DNA of 64,000 nucleotides from positions 388,816,885-388,880,884 of the forward strand of contig OY856187.1 in assembly GCA_963693315.1 (NCBI GenBank), written 5' to 3'. The position numbers were made by a program, and so were the translations under genes. Positions 36,401 to 46,609 of this stretch are shown here, in pieces; position 1 is the stretch's first letter, and each line of letters opens with the position of its first letter. Under the pieces are notes generated by a model that saw only the letters and a list, made by a program, of their open reading frames with translations, was not told where the DNA came from and ran no database searches. This stretch comes from Diogma glabrata (taxonomy: Eukaryota > Arthropoda > Insecta > Diptera > Cylindrotomidae).

Positions 36401-36647
36401 CTATGAGCTCGTTAACTTTGTGGAGCCCCTCATAGATTTTTCAACCATTCGGTATTGAACGAGACGTAATAACATTATCTTTTATTGTCATTGTTTTGTT
36501 TGGGATTACGTTCATTTGACTGATATTTATTATTTAATAGTAAAATTGACATAGGCAATATTTTATATGGGCAACTAATTAAATTAAAATGTCAAAACCA
36601 TTCAAAATTAACAACAAAAAACTATTAACACTAAAGGCTTGAAACCA

Positions 36648-36766
36648 CATACAACGGAAACAGAAACCGAAACCGAATTTCATACAAATTTTACAGAAAC
36701 CGAATTTTTATCTGTCAAATTCGTATGAAATTCGGTTTCTGTTTCTGTTTCCGTTGTATGTGAATG
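36648..36766. repeat. inverted-repeat hairpin element
   Basis: 'cacatacaacggaaacagaa' and, at the other end, 'gtttctgtttccgttgtatg' are inverted copies and extend over about 45 bp per arm ('accgaatttcatac' against 'gtatgaaattcggt'). The spacer is about 30 bp. It is probably a MITE nested in the 4.2-kb element. Confidence 0.75.
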
Positions 36767-37079
36767 CCCGGCTTAACCCAAAACATCAATTAGCTTATAC
36801 GTAATATGGAAAAACAAAATATCCAATGAACCAACATAATTAACCAAAAAACTCATTGCAAAACTAAACTCGGCCGTTTTCTAATACACAGACTTTCGTT
36901 TTTTTTGTTTTCAAACGAATTCTGTTTATTTGAATTGAAAGAAATTTGACATTTTTTTATTTTTTACGTAATTATTATTTCGCCCGGAGATTTGCCTTCC
37001 AAACTCTGAGCCAGGAGATTTGCCGGTAAACCCTGAGTCTCCGGGTGAAAAATACTCAGTTGGTAACCCTAAATGTGCT

Positions 37080-37480
37080 CCAGAAGCTTATAAAATCTTT
37101 CTCATGTTATTTAAAAGCTTTTCGCAACGTTTCATGAAAATCGATCGGTAATTGTAGGCTACAGTAGGGATAAACACCTGAAAAAAAAACTTTTTAACCG
37201 GAAGTTGGTATGCAGAAATCTTGGAAACAGTACTAAAACCTTATATACTAAGTTTCAATAAGATCATAGTCCGGGATCAGAAGTTATTCAAGATTTAAAC
37301 TTAGAGGTGTTCGGGAGACCCCCCGCCATTTTGTCCAAATTTGAAATGAATCCAGATCTTCAATTTTCAAGTGAACCTGTATCATTTGCCAAAGTTTCAT
37401 CAAGATCCTATGCAGAAAACTCAGAAAAAAAATCGCTTGCTACAATTAAAATTTTGAAAACATTTTTTTTAATTTAAATG
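37080..37480 (+). repeat. diverged last unit of the ~620-bp tandem repeat
   Basis: It continues the unit interrupted at 32887: 'attgtaggctacagtaggga', 'accggaagttgg' and 'gttcgggagacccccc'. More diverged than the other three. Confidence 0.65.
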
Positions 37481-38780
37481 TTCGCCACAGCAGTTCTGCA
37501 AAAAATGAAACGAAAAAAAAGAAATTTATTCTTACAAGATTGATCTAATTTCTTAAATGTCTTCAACATCTCCAATTGATGACAATCAATTAAAATCATC
37601 GATTTATTAATTTAATTGATTGATGTGTCATAACATTTCTTAAATTTTCTTCAATTATATTATTGATTAAAAATAAATATTTTATTCTATTCATTAATAA
37701 TGGTTTTAATTAATTATAATAAATATCCAGTAGTGCCACCTGCCGTAGTTAATTCCTGAAAAAGAATGTTTTATTAAGGATGAAGTTGAATCAATTAAGT
37801 TAATTTAATTGTTGGCGAAAATCATAATTGAAAAGAAAATAATCTATAAATAATTAAAAGAAAATTAAAGAAGATATTTTGGTTAGGGTGTTATGTTTGT
37901 TTGTCAAACAAAAGAGAATTCGTTGGTTTTCTGAAAGCATTGATAATTGTGAAGAGTGTTATTGATTTATTTTATTTATTTATTTATTTATTTATCCAGT
38001 GTAGTTTCACATAAGGAATTCCTTTTTAAACCTAAGTTTATCGTGAACAGAGTTTAATATTAAAAAATTAATTATTCATTGATTAATTAATAAAAAAAAA
38101 AAAAAGAATTAAATAATTGTGAAAAAAAAAGAATTATTGAAAATGTTACAAAATCAATCTGGTGACATTAATGAACTGCTTTCTTTAATAAATAGCAATT
38201 TGAGTTCAAAAAGCCTAAACTTATTGATTATCACTTCTGTGCAATGACAAAACCCTTAACATGAGGAGAAATGAAGCAAGCATTTCCTCTTGAAGTCAGA
38301 AGTTGATTCAAGAATTCTAATGCCTGCTTCAAGATTATTCCACAATCTAATACTCTCAACAAAGAACGATGATCTAAATTGTGAAGAAAGGCAACTGTTT
38401 GGAAGTTTCAGTAACTTATTTCGTTGAAATAAGTTACTGAAAGTAACTTGTATTGTTACTTGTTACAAGTAACAATACCAAATTAATTTAATTGAGAAAA
38501 TCTCTGAAAATAATAGGAGTAGTAATTGAAATAATTGTCTATTGATGCCTATCACTAGCACTGACACAGAAGCTAACACTCTCTTAACACTAACATAAAC
38601 GAAACATTATTTAATACTTATTTGGGATTTTTGTGAGCAATTAAACTCAAGTAACTAGAGAAGTAATTTCAATATTTTCAATTCAACTCAAGTAACTAGA
38701 GAAGTAATTTCAATATTTTCAATTCAAATGTATGATTGGAAATATTTCAGAAAAAACGCTGTTTTTCTCTTTTGCGTGTT
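37481..38780. other. AT-rich stretch with a 41-bp direct duplication
   Basis: A 41-bp unit containing 'ctcaagtaactagagaagta' is repeated in tandem near 38650 and 38691. A (TTTA)n run lies near 37972-37994. A short inverted block near 38415-38475 contains 'aagtaacttg'. No gene is seen. Confidence 0.45.
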
Positions 38781-38782
38781 TC

Positions 38783-38866
38783 GGTTGGGATTCGAACTCG
38801 TAACCTTAGCAGTGCCAGAGTGAGTTCAAATCTTTTGGCAGACACGCTATCCACTTCGCCACCAAT
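38783..38866 (-). repeat. tRNA-like sequence, probable SINE head or tRNA pseudogene
   Basis: On the minus strand there is an A-box-like TGGCGAAGTGG (38851-38861) and about 50 bp later a B-box GTTCGAATCC within GAGTTCGAATCCCAACC (38785-38801). These are the two internal RNA polymerase III promoter boxes of tRNA genes. I cannot form an acceptor stem from the flanks, and the spacing is long for an ordinary tRNA. A tRNA-derived SINE, or a decayed type II tRNA, fits better than a working gene. Confidence 0.5.
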
Positions 38867-39639
38867 GCGATGTTATTTTGAAGTTTGAACTTAATCATCA
38901 CTCTATTTACTTAAGCTGAATTCTCAACTGTCATTAGATTCCTAGTTTTTGGAAAATATTTTGCGGATTATTTAATACTTTAATGATTAATGTTTTAAAC
39001 AAGAATTTTAGACTACGAAAGGCTTTAAGGTTTTTAAATTCAAAGCTCAATTGATTTAAAAGTTACATAAAATATTCGCACAAAAATAAAAAAATTCAAC
39101 AGGTGATTAATACCAAGAACTAAAAAAATATAAGCTCATAAAAAATGCATGAAATGAACATTTTGTTACAAATATCTTTAAGCACGAGCATTAGAAATGT
39201 AAGAAATAACAATGATATTGTTATATTTTGAACGATTTGATTCTAGAAAAAAAGTTATTATACCCAAAAGAATTTCAAAATTTGTTTGAATTGTGGGTGT
39301 AATTGTTGTTGAACAGAGATATATAGATAGTGTTATGTTTTATACAAATGTGTCTCTGAAGTATTTTTTAGAACCAGTTTGTTTTCAAATATATATGGTA
39401 ATAAATTTCTCAAACATTGCAAACACTACCGATCTTGGAAGCAACATTTTAGCTTTGAAAAAATCCATTGGTTAAAGTATAAGCTTTTCCTATGTTTCCT
39501 TTCGACCGAGCGAGATATTATAGGATAGAACATACTTCGAATCAAATCCTAATTTCTATCCACAATGTGCTAAACACTTAAAAACTTTGTGTCTAATACA
39601 GTGGTACGTGCGTCGTAGAAAAATGCTCGACGGAAAAGA

Positions 39640-40230
39640 AAAAAAAACGGAAAATCTCTAGAATTTTTCCCAAAATAAAATTGAAAAAAAAAAAACTTTT
39701 TAAAAAAAAATAGAACCGACTTCAGAAAAAACAAAAGAGGCACAAAAAAGTGAAAAATAACTCAATTGTTGCTTTTAAAAACAAAAATACGTTACATTTT
39801 GATTAATTTAATTTAATTATACCTTACTATAGACAAAAAAATTACGCTATTATACAAAGTTACTATATTAAAATAGTTACTTTTTATTATAATTATTATA
39901 GTTATTATAGTTGTTATAATAGTTATTATATTTTAAAAGTTATTTGTAGTACAAAACTATTCGAAGTCGGTGCCACATTGACGAAAAACCGGCTAATATG
40001 TCTCGGGCTTGGCATAAACAATATGTTTTTTTCCAGTTTTCTGAATAACGATATTTTTCACATCATAAAAAAAATTATGGGACCCTCTGTGAATAAACCC
40101 AAATAGAACACAATTTAAATCATCCTAATCGAACGAGCCGTTTTTGAGAAATCGGTGTACATACATAAAAAAAACCCTACAGTGAAACACAGAACCTCCT
40201 TCTTTTTGGAAGTCGGTTAAAAAGCAAATT
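39640..40230. repeat. AACCGACTTC repeat family, uninterrupted copy
   Basis: 39660-39995 matches 11360-11625 plus 12267-12330, but with 'gttattatattttaaaag' where the other copy has the LTR. 40020-40225 matches the ~150-bp tandem repeat of 9.7-11.3 kb in inverted orientation, ending 'ctccttctttttggaagtcg'. Confidence 0.75.
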
Positions 40231-40685
40231 TGTTTTAAAAATTTGCAGGAACAAAACTAAAATTGGTTTGCCAATAGTCCAGCTAATAGCATAATCCTTG
40301 ATTATGGGACGCAGTATATTTTGCAATGATTAAAGCTCAGATATATAGTTATATGAAAGCTCGTTTCTTCGAGCAAGCTACAGCGTTCCAGCATCAATGA
40401 ATATTCATTAGCTAAGATTGAGAGTGCTACCGTTGACTGAATACAGTTCATCCGCCAGCACCCATAAGATATCACCTTGGCTAATGATATCTCACTGCTA
40501 TTGCCAGTGGTATGTGATATCTCACGTTAACTCATGTGCCAATAACAGGGACTGGAGTGCGCGGGGTTGTCACACCCGTGGATCAAAAAATAGAAAAAAA
40601 TTAACAAATTAATAAAAACTGATCCCTCCATGCAGGGATCCGTTAGGATCCATGCAGATACAGTACATATTCATACAGTACATAT
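40231..40685. other. no gene; short duplicated block shared with 43615-43700
   Basis: 'cggggttgtcacacccgtgg' with the following 'gatccctccatgcaggga' (about 40560-40640) recurs diverged near 43618-43700. It is probably a dispersed repeat into which the 2.8-kb element inserted. Confidence 0.45.
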
Positions 40686-43491
40686 TAGGGTGGCCCTTAA
40701 AAACAAAAATTTTTATTTTTTGTACGGCACCCTCCCATTTCGTGTGAATACCCATAAAAATATTACTTGCAAAATCTGATATCAATCGGTCAATTCTAAG
40801 ACGTGCCTCCGACCACTTAAAGTTGAGAAATTTTGTTCTGGACCCTAAAAAAATTTTTTTTTGTGCGACACCCTCTCATTTCGTGTCAATACCCATAAAA
40901 AAATTATGTGTAAAAATTGAAATCAATCGTTCAACTCTAAGGGGTGCCCCCGGCCACTTAAAGTTAAGAGGTTTGGTTGTGGCCATTACAAAGAAAAATT
41001 TAAATTTTTTGTACGGCACCCTTCCATTTGGTGTCGATACCCATAAAAATATTATGCGTAAAATTTGAAATCAATCGGTCAACTCTAAGGGGTGCCCCGG
41101 CCACTTGGAGTTGAGAGGTTTTGTTGTGGCCATTATAAAGAAAAATTTAAATTTTTTGTACGACACCCTCCGATTTGGTGTCGATACCCATAAAAATTCT
41201 ATGGGTAAAATTTGAAATCCATCGGTCAACTCTAAGGGTTTCCCCCGGCCACTTAAAGTTGAAAGGTTTGGTTGTGGCTATTACAAAGAAAAATTTAAAT
41301 GTTTTGTACGACACCCTTCCATTTGGTGTCGATACCCATAAAAATATTATTTGTAAAATTTGAAATCAATCGGTCAACTCTAAGGGGTGCCTCCGGCCAC
41401 TTAAAGTTGAGGGGTTTTGTTGTGGCCATTATAAAGAAAAATTTAAATTTTTTGTACCACATCCTCCCATTTCATGTCAATACCCGTAAAAATATTATGT
41501 GCAAAATTTGAAATCAATCGGTCAATTCTAAGACGTGCCTCCGGCCACTTTATGGCCAGAACAAAACCTTTCAAGTTTAAGTGGCTGGGGGCACGCCTTA
41601 GAGTTGAACGATTTATTTCAAATTTTGCAAATAACATTTTCAAGGGTATTCACACGCAATATGGGGGTGTCGTACAAAAAATTAAATTTTTCTTTGTAAT
41701 GGCCAGAACAAAACCTTTCAAGCTTAAGTGGCCGGGTGCACGCCTTAGAGTTGAACGATTGAATTCAAATTTTACACATAATTTTTTTATGGGTATTGAC
41801 ACGAAATGGAAGGGTGTCGCGCAAAAAATTAAAAATTTTTTTTAAGGTCCATAACATAATTTCTCAACTTTAAGTGGCCGGAGGCACGTCTTAGAATTGA
41901 CCGATTGATTTCAAATTTTGCACATAATATTTTTACGGGTTTTGACATGAAATGGGAGGGTGTCGTACAAAAAAATTAAAATTTTTCTTTGTAATGGCCA
42001 GAACAAAACCTTTCAAGTTTAAGGCCGGGGGCACCCCTTAGAGTTGAACGATTGATTTCAAATTTTACAAATAATTTTTTTATGGGTATTGACACGAAAT
42101 GGGAGGGTGTCGCACAAAAAATTTAAATTTTTTTTTTAAGGTCCAGAACAAAATTATTCAATTTTAAGTGGCCGGGGGCACGCCTTAGAGTTGAACGATT
42201 GATTTCAAATTTTACACATAATTTTTTCAATACCCATATTGACATGAAATGGGAAGGTGTCGCACAAAAAATAAAAATTTTTTTTTTATGGTCCAGAACA
42301 AAATTTCTCAACTTTAAGTTGCCGGAGGCACGTCTTAGAATTGACCGATTGATTTCAAATTTTGCACATAATATTTTTACGGGTATTGACATGAAATGGG
42401 AGGGTGTCGTACAAAAAATTTAAATTTTTCTTTATAATGGCCATAACAGAACCCCTCAACTTTAAGTGGCCGGAGGCACCCCTTAGAGTTTACCGATTGA
42501 TTTTAAATTTTACAAATAATATTTTTATGGGTATCGACACCAAATGGAAGGGTGTCGTACAAAAAATTTAAATTTTTCTTTGTAATGGCCACAACCAAAC
42601 CTCTCAACTTTAAGTGGCCAGGGGCACCCCTTAGAGTTGACCGATGGATTTCTTATTTTAAACATAATATTTTTATGGGTATCGACATCAAATTGGAGGG
42701 TGTCGTACAAAAAATTTAAATTTTTCTTTATAATGACCACAACAGAACCCCTCAACTTTAAGGTGCCGGAGGCACCCCTTAGAGCTGACCGATTGATTTT
42801 AAATTTTACAAATAATATTTTTATGGGTATCGACACCAAATGGAAGGGTGTCGTACAAAAAATTAAAATTTTTCTTTGTAATAGCCACAACCAAACCTCT
42901 CAACTTTAAGTGGCCGGGGGAACCCCTTAGAGTTGATCGATGGATTTCAAATTTTACACATAGAATTTTTATGGGTATCGACATCAAATCGGAGGGTGTG
43001 GTACAAAAAATTTAAATTTTTCTTTATAATGGCCACAACAAAACCTCTCAACTCCAAGTGGCCGGGGGCACCCCTTAGAGTTGACCGATTGATTTCAAAT
43101 TTTACACATAATATTTTTATGGGTATTGACACCAAATGGGAGAGTGTCGTACAAAAATTTAAATTTTTCTTTGTAATGGCGACAACCAAACCTCTCAACT
43201 TTAAGTGGCCGGGGGCACCCCTTAGAGTTGAACGATTGATTTCAATTTTTACACATAATTTTTTTATGGGTATTGACACGAAAAGAGAGGGTGTCGCACA
43301 AAAAAAAAAATTTTTTTTAGGGTCCAGAACAAAATTTCTCAACTTTAAGTGGTCGGAGGCACGTCTTAGAATTGACCGATTGATATCAGATTTTACAAAT
43401 AATATTTTTATGAGTATTCACACGAAATGGGAGGGTGCCGCAAACTGAACAATGAAAAAAAAAATTCTAGTGTAATCTAAGGGCCACCCTA
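40686..43491. mobile_element. 2.8-kb TIR element of head-to-head 148-bp units, 8-bp TSD
   Basis: The termini are TAGGGTGGCCCTTA and its inverse TAAGGGCCACCCTA, perfect over 14 bp. GTACATAT is directly repeated at 40678-40685 and 43492-43499. The interior is entirely a tandem repeat. About six units run in one orientation (starts of 'cac' blocks at 40728, 40869, 41017, 41164, 41312, 41460; spacing 141-148). Then, from about 41545, about thirteen run in the opposite orientation. Each unit has 'atttggtgtcgatacccata', 'ttgaaatcaatcggtcaact' and 'ctaaggggtgcc'. It is non-autonomous. TSD length and TAGGG end suit hAT. The many ORFs on both strands are by-products of low stop density in the unit. 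Confidence 0.85.
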
Positions 43492-43534
43492 GTACATATA
43501 CATATAGACGCACTCTGCTTTTGATTTTTTTATA

Positions 43535-43602
43535 TAAAATGTGTTGTGTAGCAGGTATTACAAAATGTGTCACAACAACACATAAAATCTTTTTAAGACC
43601 AA
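43535..43602. repeat. short palindromic repeat, copy also at 56890-56968
   Basis: 'aaaatgtgttgtgtagcagg' and 'caacaacacataaaatcttt' form an imperfect palindrome and recur near 56898-56965 ('gtgttgtgtaataggtatta'). A small MITE-like sequence. Confidence 0.5.
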
Positions 43603-43989
43603 GGTCTCAAAGGAACTCGGGGTTGTCACATTCGTAGGTCAAAAATTAAAAAAAATATTACAAATCGATAAAAACAGATCCTCCATGCGGGATCACATAT
43701 AAAAAGAAAATTAAATTTAGTTTATAAATCTTTTTTGAGATGAAAAAAATAAAACAAAAATATTTAATTTTGCCTCTTGATCTAAAAATCCAAACACCGA
43801 CTCTGCGAGTGCACACCATCGATGGTAAGGTCGATAGCGATATGTTAGATAATCGAACGATAGTCGAACTGTCGACACATCAACAATTGTCATTGTCAAC
43901 TTGATTATTTAAAATTAAAAAATTTTAAAGTATGTCAACAACATTATAACAATTGGTTAATTGAATTCTACATATTATTTATTAATGTT

Positions 43990-44540
43990 TTAGTCCCTGG
44001 GCCTACACCTACATAATTTTGTGATTACCACATATTTTATACTTCGTAGGACGCTTGTCCCTGACGAGTCCTACAACTTTTTTATCTGCCATTTTCCTTG
44101 ATTCGGCCGCTTTTTCCCTCGGGAAACTCCCAAACATGGCGATTTCCCGGGGTGTTGTATATTTATTACCATAATTTTGTTATTTATTATAGGGGGTGGA
44201 AATTTGTTTTAGAAAACCAGTGTAAATTTGTCCGACAAAAAATTGTCTGCTTTTGTCGAGTCCGACAACTCAAACTGGTCAAAATACCAGGGTATTGATA
44301 ATCAAACACCATAAAACTAGTTTTCACAGGATTGTTTAACAAAAGTTAGTGAAATTGAAGGGTCATATTGTCCGACAAATTTTCGGCCGCGTTTTTTTAG
44401 TCCGACGACTGAAAGTCGGAATTCTGGCGGGGTAGTGTTTATTGATTACCACATGTCTAATTTTTTTTTTTTATAGTTTTAATTAATATTATTTTACTCT
44501 GATACAACTGTCCGACAAATTAGTGACCGCTAACTATCGA
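43990..44540. repeat. degenerate ~145-bp tandem repeat
   Basis: The block 'attaccaca' or a variant recurs at about 44022, 44164, 44293 and 44440, and 'tgtccgacaaa' at about 44228, 44371 and 44510. These lie with 'cggccgc' and 'tccgacaactgaaa'-like parts. It is non-coding. Confidence 0.55.
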
Positions 44541-44986
44541 AAAATGTCATAATTTCAAACACGATAGCGTACGCTCAATATCATCATCCACGATATATCA
44601 ACATTAGTCAATAATTTTAAATATTTGTTCTTAAATATTATAAATTGATAAAAATTATAAATAATAATAAAAAATTATTAAATAATTTCGTAATAATTTA
44701 ATGAAATCATTATAATAATCAAACTGTAGTCATTACTATGTAGATTTTTAAACGTATCTCAGTAACCTATTGGTTTAATTTATATTATTGTTAATTGTAG
44801 TAGGCTGTTGTTAAAACAAAATTGTTTTGTTTTGTAATTCAAATTATAAGGAGTTTGTAAAGCGCTCTAGAACAAAGCTGAAGTGAATTTTTAAATATAA
44901 ATTATTAAATATATATAACTATATATGCTTTACATATTTCTGACTTATTTGTACTAATTTGTGTTCTTCTCTCTTCAATAAATATT

Positions 44987-45523
44987 ATGGAGTGTTTTGT
45001 GTGCAATTTACGGGCCAATGAACCCGGTTTTAGGCCAAAACGTGAGAAAATTAAAAAATTTAATGAAAAAATCTTTGTTGCTTGTAAAAGCTATTTAGCA
45101 GCTCGAAAACGTCATGAGCATAAACTACAAAATGCTAAACTTCCAGAGACTTGGGACGATCAGTTTTTGGGTTATCATTCTTCTTGCTATAAAGATTTTA
45201 GAGTGAAGAAACAATTTTTACAACTTGAAGGGTAAGTACGTAAGTAATGAAATGCATTTTTCATACATATACATTAACATATATTCATGTTTTACTTTTT
45301 TCATAGAGTACGAGTGGATAGATTTTTAAATTTATTTTTCTGATTCTTTATAGTGAATATTCGGGTAGTACTGAAAAAACTACATCAATAGATATGATAA
45401 TAGACGCCACACCATCTACGTCACGGTTAGTTCACTTAAAATTACTTAGCATAAACTTATGAAAACACGATCACAATTAAACAATATTTTGGTTGCAGTG
45501 AGATGACTTTTGAAAACCCCTAA
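44987..45523 (+). CDS. 5' exons of an uncharacterised zinc-finger gene (exons 1-3)
   Basis: Three exons join in frame: 44987-45231 (donor gtaagt), 45354-45425 (acceptor tttatag, donor gttagt) and 45499 onward (acceptor ggttgcag). The start MECFVCNLRA gives a C-x2-C pair, and GYHSSCYKDF near residue 65 gives H-x3-C, together a likely zinc-binding finger. Between them is a Lys/Arg-rich helical linker. Exon 2 is STEKTTSIDM and IDATPSTS, Ser/Thr-rich. Exon 3 soon reaches TAA at 45521-45523. The N-terminal 'C..C ... YHxxC' layout is that of a large uncharacterised metazoan protein family whose body lies 1.1 kb downstream. I take this as the 5' part of that gene. Either the early stop breaks the gene, or a further exon choice bypasses it. 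Confidence 0.7.
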
Positions 45524-46609
45524 TAACACAAATCACTATCTGACTTCAGACTACCTTCTTAATTCTTAAATACTCATATATTCAAATAAATCGGGAAACA
45601 ATAAATGAGTCTTAACGACGTCGCGTAGAGACTTCTGATCATAAACTATTGTTGTCAAATTTATTCCTATTTATAATTTAGATTGACATTTATTCTAACG
45701 AAAATAAGGATAATAATTTCGAATTTAAACGAACAAATGCTCACATGTGCAGAATTCTGCATGCAGCGAAATTAGAACATTTATTGTTGTATGAGAGGAG
45801 AGCAATTACATGTAAATTCTGCATGCAGAAAAATTCTGCAAGATATCTCTAATTCTAATTTCGCTGCGCAGCGGCAGAACTACCACAATAAAAATCATTA
45901 ATTATGTATTAAAATGTTTTGAAAAAATAATAATTATGCAACTATAGTAAAAAAAACTTAACGAAAACACAAAACAATCTGGATTTAGAAGAAATAACAA
46001 TTATTTAAAATTTTCGAAATACAAATCACTCATTATTTACAATTTAATGCCATTTTTTCATATAAAAATGACAAAAATGTGTTATATGTCCTCTATTATA
46101 ATGAGATACTCAGTATGAACAAAATTTCAGCGCGGTAAATGGGCATTCAGATCTTATGGATTTTCATACTATCATACATAATAACTGATTTTTAATTATC
46201 ATTGCTGTATGTAATCTGTCAAATACACCAAAATAACGATTTAAACTTTAAGAAAAAAGGTCTATAAGCTTTGAACGAAATGTTATACTTTTATTTTTTT
46301 TTGTGTTCATTATTTATAATGTAAGGCCTTTTATCCATATGAAATGACACAAACATGTATGATGTCTATGATTATAATGATATACACAGTATTACCAAAA
46401 TTCCTTCGCTTAAAATGAGTCAACCAGAGGATGAGGATTTCAGTGCAATTCTTTAAGGTCTTTCAGAATGAAGAAAAATTTGATTTTTTTTTCTTCAGAT
46501 TTATAAAGTTTTTTGCTTTAAAAGTTTTAGAAATACGTACTGACTGCTTCAACAAACTTGTCTTTTCAACTTGGGATCAATCACATAATGGGAAGTTACT
46601 GAAAAATAA
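45524..46609 (+). other. intron-like region with a ~277-bp duplication
   Basis: This lies between the 5' exons and the main body. It contains 'gcagaattctgcatgcagcg' with inverted partners near 45825-45895, a small palindrome. It also holds a tandem duplication of a block starting 'tttcatataaaaatgac' (46053) and 'tatccatatgaaatgac' (46330). An acceptor-like 'ttttttttcttcag' ends at 46498, followed by an open run (LKVLEIRTDCF, then NKLVFSTWDQSHNGK) in a frame different from the main body. Its status is unclear. Confidence 0.45.

Larger units (their letters stand above)
32888..37071. mobile_element. 4.2-kb hAT-type element, 8-bp TSD, no transposase seen
   Basis: It starts TAGGGCTACCAACT and ends AGTTGGTAACCCTA, imperfect inverted repeats, with 'acccggaga' also conserved in both subterminal regions. 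The 8 bp AATGTGCT occurs directly at 32880-32887 and 37072-37079. Removing the element restores the ~620-bp tandem repeat (compare 'gatcaatgtgtccc' near 31806). TSD length and TAGGG terminus point to the hAT superfamily, but I find no hAT transposase inside. The cargo is a basic ORF (34495-34830), a gag/protease remnant (35126-36400) and a hairpin (36648-36766). Confidence 0.78.

Noticed and set aside
40823..43448. Many overlapping ORFs on both strands up to 171 residues
   Set aside because: All repeat the same 148-bp unit, which is not a multiple of three, and are open on both strands. Low stop density of the unit explains them.
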